A stretch of DNA of 64,000 nt from Prunella strophiata (lineage: Eukaryota > Chordata > Aves > Passeriformes > Prunellidae). Under the pieces are notes generated by a model. That model saw only the letters and a program-made list of their open reading frames with translations, was not told the origin of the DNA and did not search any database. Below are positions 34,467 to 46,400 of the stretch, in pieces. The stretch lies in NCBI GenBank assembly GCA_036583965.1, contig JAZBQD010000026.1, positions 4,523,400-4,587,399 on the forward strand, in the 5' to 3' direction. Both the position numbers and the translations under genes were made by a program. Numbering within the stretch: position 1 is the first letter of the stretch; each line of letters begins with the position of its first letter.

Positions 34467-37400
34467 ATGGCGGGGCCGCGGGCGGCGGCCGTGGAAGGTG
34501 CTCGGGTCCCGGGCTCTCCCTTCCCGATAAGCGCCGCCACTGACGGCTGATGTTGGGCTGTGTGTCACGCCCCCCTGCCCTCCTGTCTTACAGCGCTGGT
34601 GCGGGAGCTGCTGAGGGAGGAGGCGCCGTCCCGCATTGCCGCCCTCACGGAGGAGCTGTTCCAGGCGGCGGAGAGCATCTCTGAAGAGGACGGGAAGGTG
34701 GCGGAGGGAGAGCCCCCCGCTCCCAGCCCGTCTGAAGAAAAGGGGGGTGCATGTGCTTCGCACCCCACAGCCCTGGCCCAGGTTGGTGCTGCAGCTCCGT
34801 AAACACCAGCTGCTGCTGCTTCCCACCCTTGGCGGTGAAACTAAACGTGTAGCACTACTGAAATGTAATGAAAAAAGTTCACTTCTTCGTCGTTTGCCCC
34901 AATAGCGTGAAAGTCTGAAATAAAGTGGGAAATGTTATTTTTAAAGGTCAATGCGAAATGACGATCCTAAATGTAAACGTGTGTGTGTCATTGACTCTGC
35001 TCTCATGAGACCTCACCTGGATACTGTGTCCAGGCCTGGGGCCACCAACATCAGAGGGATGTGGACCTGCTGGAGGGAGCTGTGAAGGCGATTGAAGGGC
35101 TGGAGCACCTCTCCTGGGAAAGGCAGACTGAGTTCAGCCAGAAGAGAAGGCTCTGGGGAGACCTTCTAGCACCTTCAGTGCCTAAAGGGGTTCCAAGAAA
35201 GCTGGAGAAGGACTTTAGGCAAGGGTTTGAAGTGACAGGAAAAGGGGAAATGGCTTTCCATTGCAAGAAGGTTGATCTAGATTAGTTATTAGTAATATAC
35301 TGCGAGGGTGGTGAGACCCTGGCATGGGTTGTCCAGAGAAGCTGTGGCTGCCCCATCCCTGGAAATGTCCAAGGCCAGGTTGGACAGGGCTTGGAGCCAC
35401 CTGGTCTGGTGAAAGGTGTCCCTGCATGTGGCAGGGGGTTGGAACTGGGTGGTCCTTAAGGTCACTTCCAACCCAAACCATTCTATGATAATAATGGGAA
35501 AGTTACTGGTTACTGATGATCTTAAGGTATTTATTATTTCAAACTATTAGTAGTATCTAGTTGTAATTTCAAGTAAAAATGCAAGCAGAGAGCACTGGTG
35601 AGTTAAGAGTTTGGTACTGGATCAGAGAAGAGGTCCTTCTCACCCTGTCTGTGAATTCCCATAATGACAGCAGATAACCCAAGGATGAAGAAAACAAGCA
35701 AGCATGTATTTTTAACTGCCTGGTAAACAATATTCCAGCACACAATATTATATTGAAGGTACTCATTTGCAGTCCTTGTAAAAGTTTATCAGGTGGTTGT
35801 TTCTAATGTTTGGTTTTTCCTTCTGTTTATTTCTCCTAGAGGAGTATTTAGAAAGAAGTAAACATCTACTTTAAAAGAGAATCTCCTTTTTCAAAGAGAA
35901 ATCTGTAATGCATGAATCTGAAATAAGGAAAAAGATCAGCTGAGATATTATCCAACTTCTTCCTCTAAAATTGTATTTTCAAGAGACATTTAATAAGTAG
36001 CAATTCTCAGCTAAGGAACACTGATTTTGGAAGTCCTAAGTTTGCAACAAGGAGCAAGATAAGTTAGGAAGTGTTGTAACAGAAAGTTACAACTATTTGT
36101 CAATAGTACAGTGTGTAAAGAAATACATGAGCATAAAAGTGGTATCCTTCAGTTCTTCCTGAGTCAGTTGGGCTAAATTATTTTGAAGAAAGGAGAAAAC
36201 ATTAATTTGTAATCTGGCCACTTCAGTAAGAGGGGCTATGAACTCTCTCCTAGATAGGCAAGAGTGTATTTGTAGGCAAGATCTGTCATGAAAAGTAGAA
36301 TAAAGTGATGGAAAATGCAGCCCCTCAGGGTGGGTTGCTAAAGCAGCTTATTGCCTTTAGTAGTGCTGTATCTTTTTAACAAGAGTAGTCAGCAGCCTTT
36401 GTTCTTTGTTTGCTAATATCCAAACTTTCTCAGTATAGGTATTTAAAGTAATTAAGCTGCTTAGTGTTCTTTTTGATGTGCAAAAGAGGTGAAGTCTTAC
36501 TACAGATAGTTCTCAAATGTGATAAGATTCTTAGAGTTCTTTTCCAACCCCTTCAGATTTTAGGTGAAGAAATGCTACATCCATTCAGCATGCCTGTTTT
36601 CAGGTCACTGTGTCCCTGTGGGATCCTGTGACAGTTTTATGGAAAATTCACACCTTTGACTCTGGTGTAAATGGGAGTTGTGTAAACATGTGGAGAGGCC
36701 ATGCCTGTGAAACACATGAAAGATGCTTCTTTTTCCAGCAGTAAATTTCAATGGGACCCACATCCAGGACAAAATTAAATTGAGTGGAATTCTCCTCTTC
36801 AGGTTGAAGAGAGTGCAGTCAGCTTGTGGAACTGGGCTGTGACCAAACACACGGCTGCTGTTATCAGTGATGAGCAAAGAGCCAAACGTGCGTATGCTCT
36901 GTACCTCCCTGAATGTGTTCTGTACCTCCCTAAATGTGTTCTGTACCTCCCTGAAGGGGTTCTGTACCTCCCTAAATGTGTTCTGTACCTCCCTGAATGT
37001 GTTCTGTACCTCCCTAAATGTGTTCTGTACCTCCCTAAATGTGTTCTGTGCCTCCCTAAAGGGGTTCTGTACCTCCCTGAATGTGTTCTGTACCTCCCTA
37101 AAGGGGTTCTGTACTTCCCTGAAGGGGTTCTGTACCTCCCTAAATGTGTTCTGTGCCTCCCCAAATGTGTTCTGTACCTCCCTGAATGTGTTCAGTACCT
37201 CCCTAAAGGGGTTCTGTACCTCCCTGAATGTGTTCTGTACCTCCCTGAATGTGTTCTGTGCCTCCCTAAAGGGGTTCTGCACCTCCCTAAAGGGGTTCTG
37301 TACCTCCCTATATGTGTTCTGTACCTCCCTATATGTGTTCTGTACCTCCCTGAATGTGTTCTGTACCTCCCTAAATGTGTTCTGTACCTCCCTGAATGTG

Positions 37401-40400
37401 TTCTGTACCTCCCTAAATGTGTTCTGTACTTCCCTGAAGGGGTTCTGTACCTCCCTAAATGTGTTCTGTACCTCCCTAAATGTGTTCTGTACCTCCCTAA
37501 ATGTGTTCTGTACCTCCCTAAATGTGTTCTGTACCTCCCTGAAGGTGTTCTGTACCTCCCTAAATGTGTTCTGTACCTCCCTAAAGGGGTTCTGTACCTC
37601 CCTAAATGTGTTCTGTACCTCCCTGAATGTGTTCTGTACCTCCCTGAATGTGTTCTGTACCTCCCTAAATGTGTTCTGTACCTCCCTGAAGGGGTTCTGT
37701 ACCTCCCTGAAGGGGTTCTGTACCTCCCTAAATGTGTTCTGTACCTCCCTAAATGTGTTCTGTACCTCCCTGAATGTGTTCTGTACCTCCCTAAAGGGGT
37801 TCAGTACCTCCCTGAATGTGTTCTGTACCTCCCTAAAGGGGTTCTGTACCTCCCTGAATGTGTTCTGTGCCTCCCTAAAGGGGTTCTGTACTTCCCTAAA
37901 TGGGTTCTGTACCTCCCTAAAGCGGTTCTGTACCTCCCTAAATGTGTTCTGTGCCTCCCTAAAGGGGTTCTGTACTTCCCTAAAGGGGTTCAGTACCTCC
38001 CTGAATGTGTTCTGTACCTCCTTAAATGTGTTCTGTGCCTCCCTAAATGGGTTCTGTACCTCCCTAAAGGGGTTCTGTACCTCCCTGAATGTGTTCAGTA
38101 CCTCCCCAAATGTGTTCTGTACCTCCCTGAATGTGTTCTGTACCTCCCTAAATGTGTTCTGTGCCTCCCTAAATGGGTTCTGTACCTCCCTAAAGGGGTT
38201 CTGTACCTTTCTGAAGGTGTTCCATGTGCTGTAGCATGGAAACTAAACACTCTCTGCTCAAAGGCACATAAGTAGTGCTGGAGATTTGTTTGAGTCTTTG
38301 CAGACATGGGCTAGAAAGAGAAAAATGTACCAGTGGGCTTGTATAAACAGTTCAAGGAGAAGCATCCTGATGTAATACTTATCTTCATGTGACACAGAAT
38401 TAGTGTAGGCATTCTTATCACTCCCCTTTCCATGCCAGAGCACCAGTAAAGAGGTGATGTGACCAAAGGAAGCTGTAATTTGCCTTCTACTGTGGTTCAA
38501 ATCTAAAAATGTATGGAAATAACATAGATGTAAATTTTAGACTGTTGGTCACTTAATTTATATCAAGTGAGATTGTTTTTTTAATGTAACTATCTCATCC
38601 ATGTTTACATACAGAAACATTCTAAGTCCTCTTTTCACTGACCTGCTTTAGCCAGATGCACAGCTGGGTGGGTTCTCTTGGGCTAGGAGCAGGGCTGGGG
38701 GAAAGCAGAAATGAGCTTTTTGTCTTTCCCCTCAGCATGTTCTTTCTGTAGTTCTGTGGGATTGCAGTGTCAGGCCTACATTCTTGTCTTGAAGGATTAC
38801 AGTAAAAATCATGTATAATCTGCATCATATAAATTATACCAGGTAAAGGGAAAAGGGTAAGTTGACACAAAGTAGAGTGTGATGTTCTCAGATCACAGCT
38901 GAAGGGCCAGGGAGAGGCTGTTTTAAATACATTAAGTAGTGTCTTTTCCATCCCTGATGTGTAAAGAAGGCCTGAAAATATTTTTGCTTTTTACTTTGAA
39001 ATTGTAAAGATTATTAAACTTCATTTCCTTATTTTGCTGAAGGCTATTTTGAGGCTTTCAAGAAATGTTACTGTAAGCACCTGCAATGTAATTCAATCTT
39101 TGAATACCATGTATTTAACTTAAACTCTCTCTAAATTGTTTAATAGGTATTTTAATGAGAATATTTTTTTTTTTTCTTACTGTCTGAAAAGCAATTTTCA
39201 ACATCTTGGCTGAAATTCAGATTGCTTTGACTCCTGAAGCTTTCAGATTTTTCTGTCTTGTGATTTAAAATGCCAGATAGTCTTTTAGATATGGCAGGGC
39301 TTGACTTTTTGTAAAAAAAAATAAAGTAGGAGAAGAGGAAACTTTTGAATGGCTGCACTGTTTTCTTGCAGTGCGGTTTGTTGCCTGCAGACTGATTTGC
39401 CTTTGTGAAGGCAGCGATCCTCCGGAGGGAACTATTCGGAGACAGATTTTGGTAAGGCTAATTGTGGGTGAGTAATGAAGTACAGTTGATCCCCCAAGGA
39501 AGTCTTCAAATCTTATTACATTTGATTTGGAAAGGGAGTGGAATATACGTCTAGTTCTGGAAGGATAACTGGTGTTTTGGCAGGAGTATTGCTTATTCTC
39601 TCTTCTCATCACTTAAGGAAAGATAAGATTGATGATCCCATTTTTTTCCCTTTTAAGAAAACAAAGTACATGCTGAAGTGGGACCTGTATCTTACAGGGA
39701 TACCTTGCTGAGCCATTTGAGCTAGGAATGACTGGACAGTGTCATTAGCATCACATCTCATGGGGTAAAATATGTTATGAGCAGGACATGCATTTATTTC
39801 AATATCTTATAATATTGTCTAGTAGGCCACTGTAAGTCTTACGCTGCATCTGTGTCCATTCAGAAGTGAGGGCTGCTGGTCAGAAATTGCAGAGCTGAAA
39901 TACCCTTGACCTGTGTTAGATATGTGCAACAACGAGATGAGATCTTACATTGCCTTTCTTGAAAGTGACTGCATGCAAGACTGACCATTTCCTCCTTCAG
40001 ATGTCTATGAAAACCGGGAAAGGATGGATAGATATTGGAAAAGCTGGTCTTGCAGATGGATTTCTAGAGAATGCCATGAGTGTAAGTTCTTTCCCAGTTT
40101 TGATTTCTTACAGACACCCCTATTTGTAAGTTCCATGGGTGATGCCTGCACTTTGTTTTCCAGAGTATAGAAAAGCTGTATGTGAAGTTACGGAAGGGGA
40201 GTGAGGGTGAAGCAGATATTCAAGTGCACAGAGCTGATGTGGAGAAAAGCCTTTTGAAAGTACTCTCTTACCAAGCTGAATCAGTATGTTTTCTCAGTTT
40301 TCCTTATAAGTCACTAGAGGTATAGAGGGAAACTCTGACCCAGTTATTAGATACCTGAATGCTTGGCATTGAGGACTTGTTGAGGGATAGATTTTCTTCA

Positions 40401-43400
40401 CTTAGATATAAGATAGCAGATCTCATGTTTGCATTCAGTGTTGCAATCCTTTAATGATTTTTAATTTCCCTCGTTTATCACAGTCATTCTTGCAGTGGTG
40501 TTTATCTCTTCTAGTTCAGATTTGTTGCTTTATGATTTGGCTATCATGGCTGTTTATAAAATAAACAGCTGCCTGTATGAATCATACATGGGTCAGTTCC
40601 AACAGTGTCCCGTGCTTCACTGGAGAACAAGGCAAATAACTGTAATTTAAAGTATGTAATTTAGAAATTCTAAGTTTTGAGAGGAATTGTTTTTCCTGAC
40701 TGAAGTGTCTGAGAACTCTATCAATCCTACAGAGCATTATAGACACAGGAGTGCAAATACAAAGAGTGTAGTTTCCTGCATTTGTTGATCACACCGCTTA
40801 CCTCAGTATCTAGAAGGGAAGTACTATCTCCAAAATTCTCAGGAGCTACCCTAAGCAGGACAAACCAATGGCCCATATTTTTGATTTGATCATGGAGGCA
40901 AAAGGAGAGGTGGTATAAATTTTGCTGAGCTCTTGTATCATCTTAACATGTGAATGATCTTGTCCCATGTCTCTGGCCTTTGCACACTACCTAAGGACTG
41001 CAGTGATTTTCTGGATCTCTTTATCATCTAGCAAGATGGAAAAATAGAATTATTCTAGCACTGTAAGGACAGATACCTAATCCCAAACTTACCTTTACTG
41101 CATGTGAAAAACCCAGGTCTAATTTAAAGAATGAGGTTTTTAGTGAGTTTTAAAGACCAGTTGCACACTAACAGTTTGTTGGCATGCTCTGCTGCTTTCC
41201 CAGGCAGTTGCTCAAGGGGATTTTCAGAAAGCGGTGACGTGCGTGCAGCGCTGCAAAGATATGTTGATGAAATTGCCAAAAGAAGTAAGTGAAATCTTCC
41301 CTTCTTTATCATTCCAAACTTTAAGAACCCACTTTCCTCTCTCTATATGTTAAAGCATGACATATGCCATATAAAATTTTGAGAAGTGCTCTGAACTGAA
41401 GATCTCTTCTGCAGTTGGTTGCCTCTTTGAGATTTTGTTGCTAAAAATTTTGCGTGGAAACAGCAGAGTTTTTTTAAGAGTGCATTTTTTATTGCTTCTC
41501 TTAGATTAGAATTTGAAATAGAATAATAAACTCTTTCCTAAACAATGAGAAGACAAATCAGCAAGCAAGGCAGAAAGATTTCTAAATTGAATATACCACC
41601 TACTCTCTACAGAACCAGCTGCATTTTACATCTTGATCTTGTATATTGCATCTTGTACCCATGTGAACATTTGTCTGGGGACAGATGGGACAAGAGAAGA
41701 GCTGAGTTACAAAATTATTGATATGCAAGTCTATCACTACCATCAGTACTAATCTTCATCTTCATGAGACTGTACAGCTATGAATGGTTTTTGTAGTGGT
41801 TTTTGTAGTTCTTGTCTCACAGAGAAAACAAACTAACATATGCAGATTAGTTTTTTGTTTACAAAGATAAAAGTCTATTATAGTTATATCAGAATGAACT
41901 TCCTGACATTTTTCATTTGTTTACATGTTTTCCCAATATTTAAGAAACATTTTGTTCCTGTCTTTTACAGATAATAAAATTCAAAGGGGCAGATGCAAAT
42001 TCTTAAAGAAAAATATGGGAAATATAGTTGGAGTTTATTTGTGTTTTTAACCAATTAAACTCCAACTGATTTTCACATTGCTTTTTATCATCTGCAGGCC
42101 ATGTTCAAGTGCATCTGAGTGACTAAGTTGCAGGGGTCTAGCTTTGATTTGAATTATAAGAGCAGAACTTCTTACTGTTGAAAATGATCCCTGGGATCTT
42201 TGCACTCCTGTTTCTCATTTAATTCTAAATTAATTTCATTCTTTCTGCTTGAACTCCTTCATTAAGTGATCTTAAACTTATTGTGATGAAAGCTCTTCAC
42301 AAACCAGGAGCACTGATGCAGACAAGGTAAAGGTTTCTGATCATGAGAGAGTGATACAATTTACTTCTGATTTAAAGAGTGGTATTAAAAAATGAGCAAA
42401 ATGGAAAGAGCTAGTGATTGCTGAGTGAATCCAAATCTTTTGGACTGCTGGGTAGCTCTCAATCCTAAACTCTTCCAGGCTCCCATTGTACCAGAGAGTC
42501 CCTGGAGAGTATCACAGGGAGATTATTGTGTTGTGTGATACCAGAGATCAGCTAGGAACCAGTGCTCAGTACAGGAAACTTTCTCTCCTGGAAAGAAAAC
42601 ATTCACAAATGAACCTGTGAAAAATAAGGTTTCACATCTGAGAGTGATCTCTTTTGTGTCTGTGTATATACCTACTCTGTGCCTTTGCCTCTGGATTGAA
42701 AAAAAAAAAAAAATGAAGCAAAATGTTGTCCTACCCTTTTCATTTTTGTCTGAAAATTTGAAATCTGCAGTCCCTTGCAAAAAGCATCATTTATATTTGG
42801 GACAAAAAGATACTGCAGAGGCAAAATGAATGTAAATATTGGCTGCCTGCTAGCATATAAAATGACTTTTTGTCTCTTCTTTGGATGATATGTGACAGCT
42901 GCAAATTGTTGCAAAGAAAAAGCAAGATGTTATGAACAGATGTTGTCAGGGCTGACTGATAAAGCTCTGAATAACCAAGCATTCAAAAGCAGTTTTCTTT
43001 TAAATCTTGTAATCCTTTTTTAACCCCAAAGAGAAATGCTGGAAGAAGCCTACCATTTAACAGGTAGAGTCCTCTTCACTTAATTATGTAAAATTTTTTT
43101 GTTATTAAAAAAAAAAAAAAGAGGTTATAGTATTATAGTTTTTCCTCTCAAATTTCAATTTTTATTGTTTAATTTACACAACTGTAGTGCTTTCAATGTG
43201 ATTTATTGAGGAGCTAGGTGTTCCTCAGTTGTTTCAAAAATCCTGCTGTTTTGTGTGTCCTGGACTGGCTAATGATACTTCACTTTCACACCCAATTAAT
43301 GATTCCATTTAGTCATCTTCAGCATCCCCTTACAAAAGGCCAGAAGTGATAACAGTGGAAATATCTTGAATGTAAAATGCATTTTAAAGAACCTGAGACT

Positions 43401-46400
43401 GGAGTGCCATAGATCTAATGCTGTTTTACAAGAACATTATAGAAGCAGGAGTCTTTTATTCCAGACCTGTTACCTGTCAATCCTCTGTTACAATTTTGGA
43501 GTGGAAACCTATGAATGGAAGAGGTATGAACAGAGCTCCTTCTGGCTCAGGTAATGTGCAAAAATCAAATAAACAAACCCCTACTTCTGAGATGTAAAAA
43601 TGTGTGTGAAGGAGAGAGAGAAGCAAGGGAAAGTAGAGGCCTCATTAAAAATGTGAGAATACAAATTTTAGCTGAACCAAATTATCTGAGCAGATACTTT
43701 GTCATGGTTGTACACTTTTGCCTAAAATCTATGAATTTTCATGCCATTAGAATGAAAGTCATCTTCCAGTGGTTCTTGCCAATTCTCTCCCTAGCACTTC
43801 CTCCAAAGGGATTAGTTTTCTGAAGAGTCCTTGACTGATGAAAGACACAAACATCAAGGTGAAAAAGGAATGGGTAGGATCCAAATAACTATTGTAGGAT
43901 CTAAATAACTGTTGTGGTATTACTAAGGGTGAGGAAATGTAGGCTGTCAGGAAGAATATCCTCATGCCATGGTAACAGCCTCACTGCAGAAAATTTATGT
44001 TTATGTCTTGTTCTTTTAAATGGTTAGAAGAAAATGGAGGGCAACAGATCAAATTCAAAATCATTATGGTTGTATATGTTGTCAAAGAGGATTTGTAGAA
44101 ATGCTCAGAATTAGCTGGTGCTTTGGAGATTATTTTATATTTTATTCTCGAGGAAAATTAAATACTGCGTCCTGATGACAAAATTTGAGGAGGAAATAAA
44201 GCTTTGCACGGTGCAAATAATAATCTGGAGAAAGAGTGTGGCTCCATCTAGTGGGTTAAGATTTCCCTGGTCTGAGACTATATTCGATTAGAAAACAAGC
44301 ACCCAGTTACTATTTTTCTTTCTGACAGTTCTTCATTCACAGCATTTGTAATCAAATCTGGGTTTGTGGAATTATCACTGTGTTTTCTCCCGGGTGGTTC
44401 TTTGTTCTGCCATTTAACTTTTAGAAGAAGAATGGGGTATCATGAGTTACAGTTTCTGTCTTTGCTGTTGATATGCTGTGGTCTGGAGACCAGTCATGTA
44501 TAAATTTTGTGTATTGCCATATTATGTGTCAGGTGAGAATGGAAACTCTTGCTTCTTCAAAATCTCTATGGTTAAAATTGATAAAACCTACCAAAATGTT
44601 TGAATAGATGTTACAGAATGGGCTGCAACAGATTGAAAAAGTGATTGAGTACAATTTTTAATGGAAGGGTAGAAGGATCCCAGAATTTTCTATTCTCTGG
44701 TAAAAGTGGCTACTGAGATTATTTTGTGTTATTTATGTGGTTTTTAACTTCTTAGGAAGTGGGAAAGGATAGGAATTTTGAACATATCAGAATACTGACT
44801 GAATTTATCTCTGTCATCCTGTTTAATTTTAACTTTCATTTATTGTTGATAGCCAGAGTTATGACATTGGGAAGATGGACATGAAATATTCTGTTGGCAA
44901 AGAAATGCAGGTAAGAAATAGAGACATTTCTATTTACAAATAGGAGGATTTTGTTAAACTGACTCCAGTGTAGTATCTCCCTTTTCTGTGCAAACCTGGC
45001 CACTGATGTCTTGGTCTCCTTTTTAGTAGTCTGCTATGAAGTCTAGCAGAGTTTCAAGTTCAGTTGTTATGAGCATCAGTCACTGATGAGCACCATTAAA
45101 TCACATTTGATTCTACTATTTTACAGAAATCAAAGTGTAGAAAGTAAGGCTGAAGTAGATCCTGAAAGGCCATCTCTTCTTCCATTCCTCTTCTCTTTCA
45201 ATACATCATCAGCTGAGCTGTGTCATTTGTGATAGATGTTTCTTTGTCTCATTCAGAAGGCAGTTTATTCTTTTACTTCTGACTGCGGATATGAAGATTT
45301 TAATTCCTTCCTCTTTATGTAAATAATTTATATATTTGAAGTCCATCATCATGTCGGTCTTTGTCCTGCTTTTTTGTTTATTTTCCTCTGTGAAGCGTGT
45401 ATCTCCTGTTATTTCAATTTCTTCTTTCATTATTTTTTTTTTCCAGTTATCTGATTTTCCTTGCAACCCTTCTGTTTTTCTCTGAATTCTAGTTGATTCA
45501 TGTCCTGTGTGTACTGCATTGCTTCAAGACTGGATATGTTTCAGAAGTGAGAAATCACTTTATATATCTGATATCAGGCAGGATTTTTTTTGCCTCAAAG
45601 AGCTTTTATTTTTCATGCCATTAGAATGTAAGTTTTTTGTGTTCATATGTATGTTTGTGTGTGGCTATTTTTTTGTTTCCAGGCTAAAGTGCTGCGATTG
45701 TTAGCCACGACATATTTTGAGTGGGATTGCAGTCTGTACATGGACAAGGCATTGAAAGCCATAAACTTGGCAAATCAGGTAGTAATTTCTGCTCTATTTA
45801 AAGATTGCAATAGGTGAAAATCAAGCATTAATTGACATGATAATATGGACCATATTAGTCACTGGTGTGTTATCCTTGACAACAAATTGAGGTGTGTTTG
45901 CTTTATGTTTCCATGGTCCTATGGATATTTTGGTGTTCCCAGTCTTTATTTTTTTTGGTAGAGAAATACATTTTTGCATGTAGAAGTAGAGCTGTCCTCC
46001 TGCCTCCTATGTGTTAGTAGTAAGGTGCTTTGATGATGGTGTGACTAAAATTTCTCAGATGTGTGAGCTGATACAGGCAGGCAGCTGGGGCAACCACAAA
46101 CCCACAGCTAAAGCACAAAGAGTAAAATTATTTCCATTACCTCATTGTCTGGGGGATCCCCAAAGCAACACCCAGGCATAGGCAAGCAAACCTGAAAATT
46201 GAGATGTATAAACATACCAGCTACCCTGAAGCTAGTGCATATATCTCTAAGCAGCCATTACAGTGAGGTCTCTTAATCCTTTACAAATTCTGTTTCCCAT
46301 AGAGACTTGAATTAATTTTGTGCTTCTATCTATTCAGGTCATTGTGGGGTAAATGAAATCTGAAAAATTCCTATTTGTCTTTGGTTGATAATTTAAAAAA

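Noticed and set aside
34467..34802. Separate 79-residue two-exon gene
   Set aside because: Exon 2 has an in-phase donor at 34698 joining 36803, and the N-terminal helix pattern matches the start of human TEX11. Kept only as a possible short isoform.
36605..37282. Minus-strand repeat frame (FREVQNT-type heptads)
   Set aside because: Reverse complement of the same minisatellite; no gene signals.
36896..38222. CRISPR-like array
   Set aside because: Units are contiguous with no spacers, and the genome is vertebrate.
36824..38275. 483-residue open frame and parallel 455-residue frame as a real repetitive protein gene
   Set aside because: They arise from a 21-bp tandem repeat without stops. Only the first part (to 36887) is TEX11 exon 3. 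There is no independent start or promoter.
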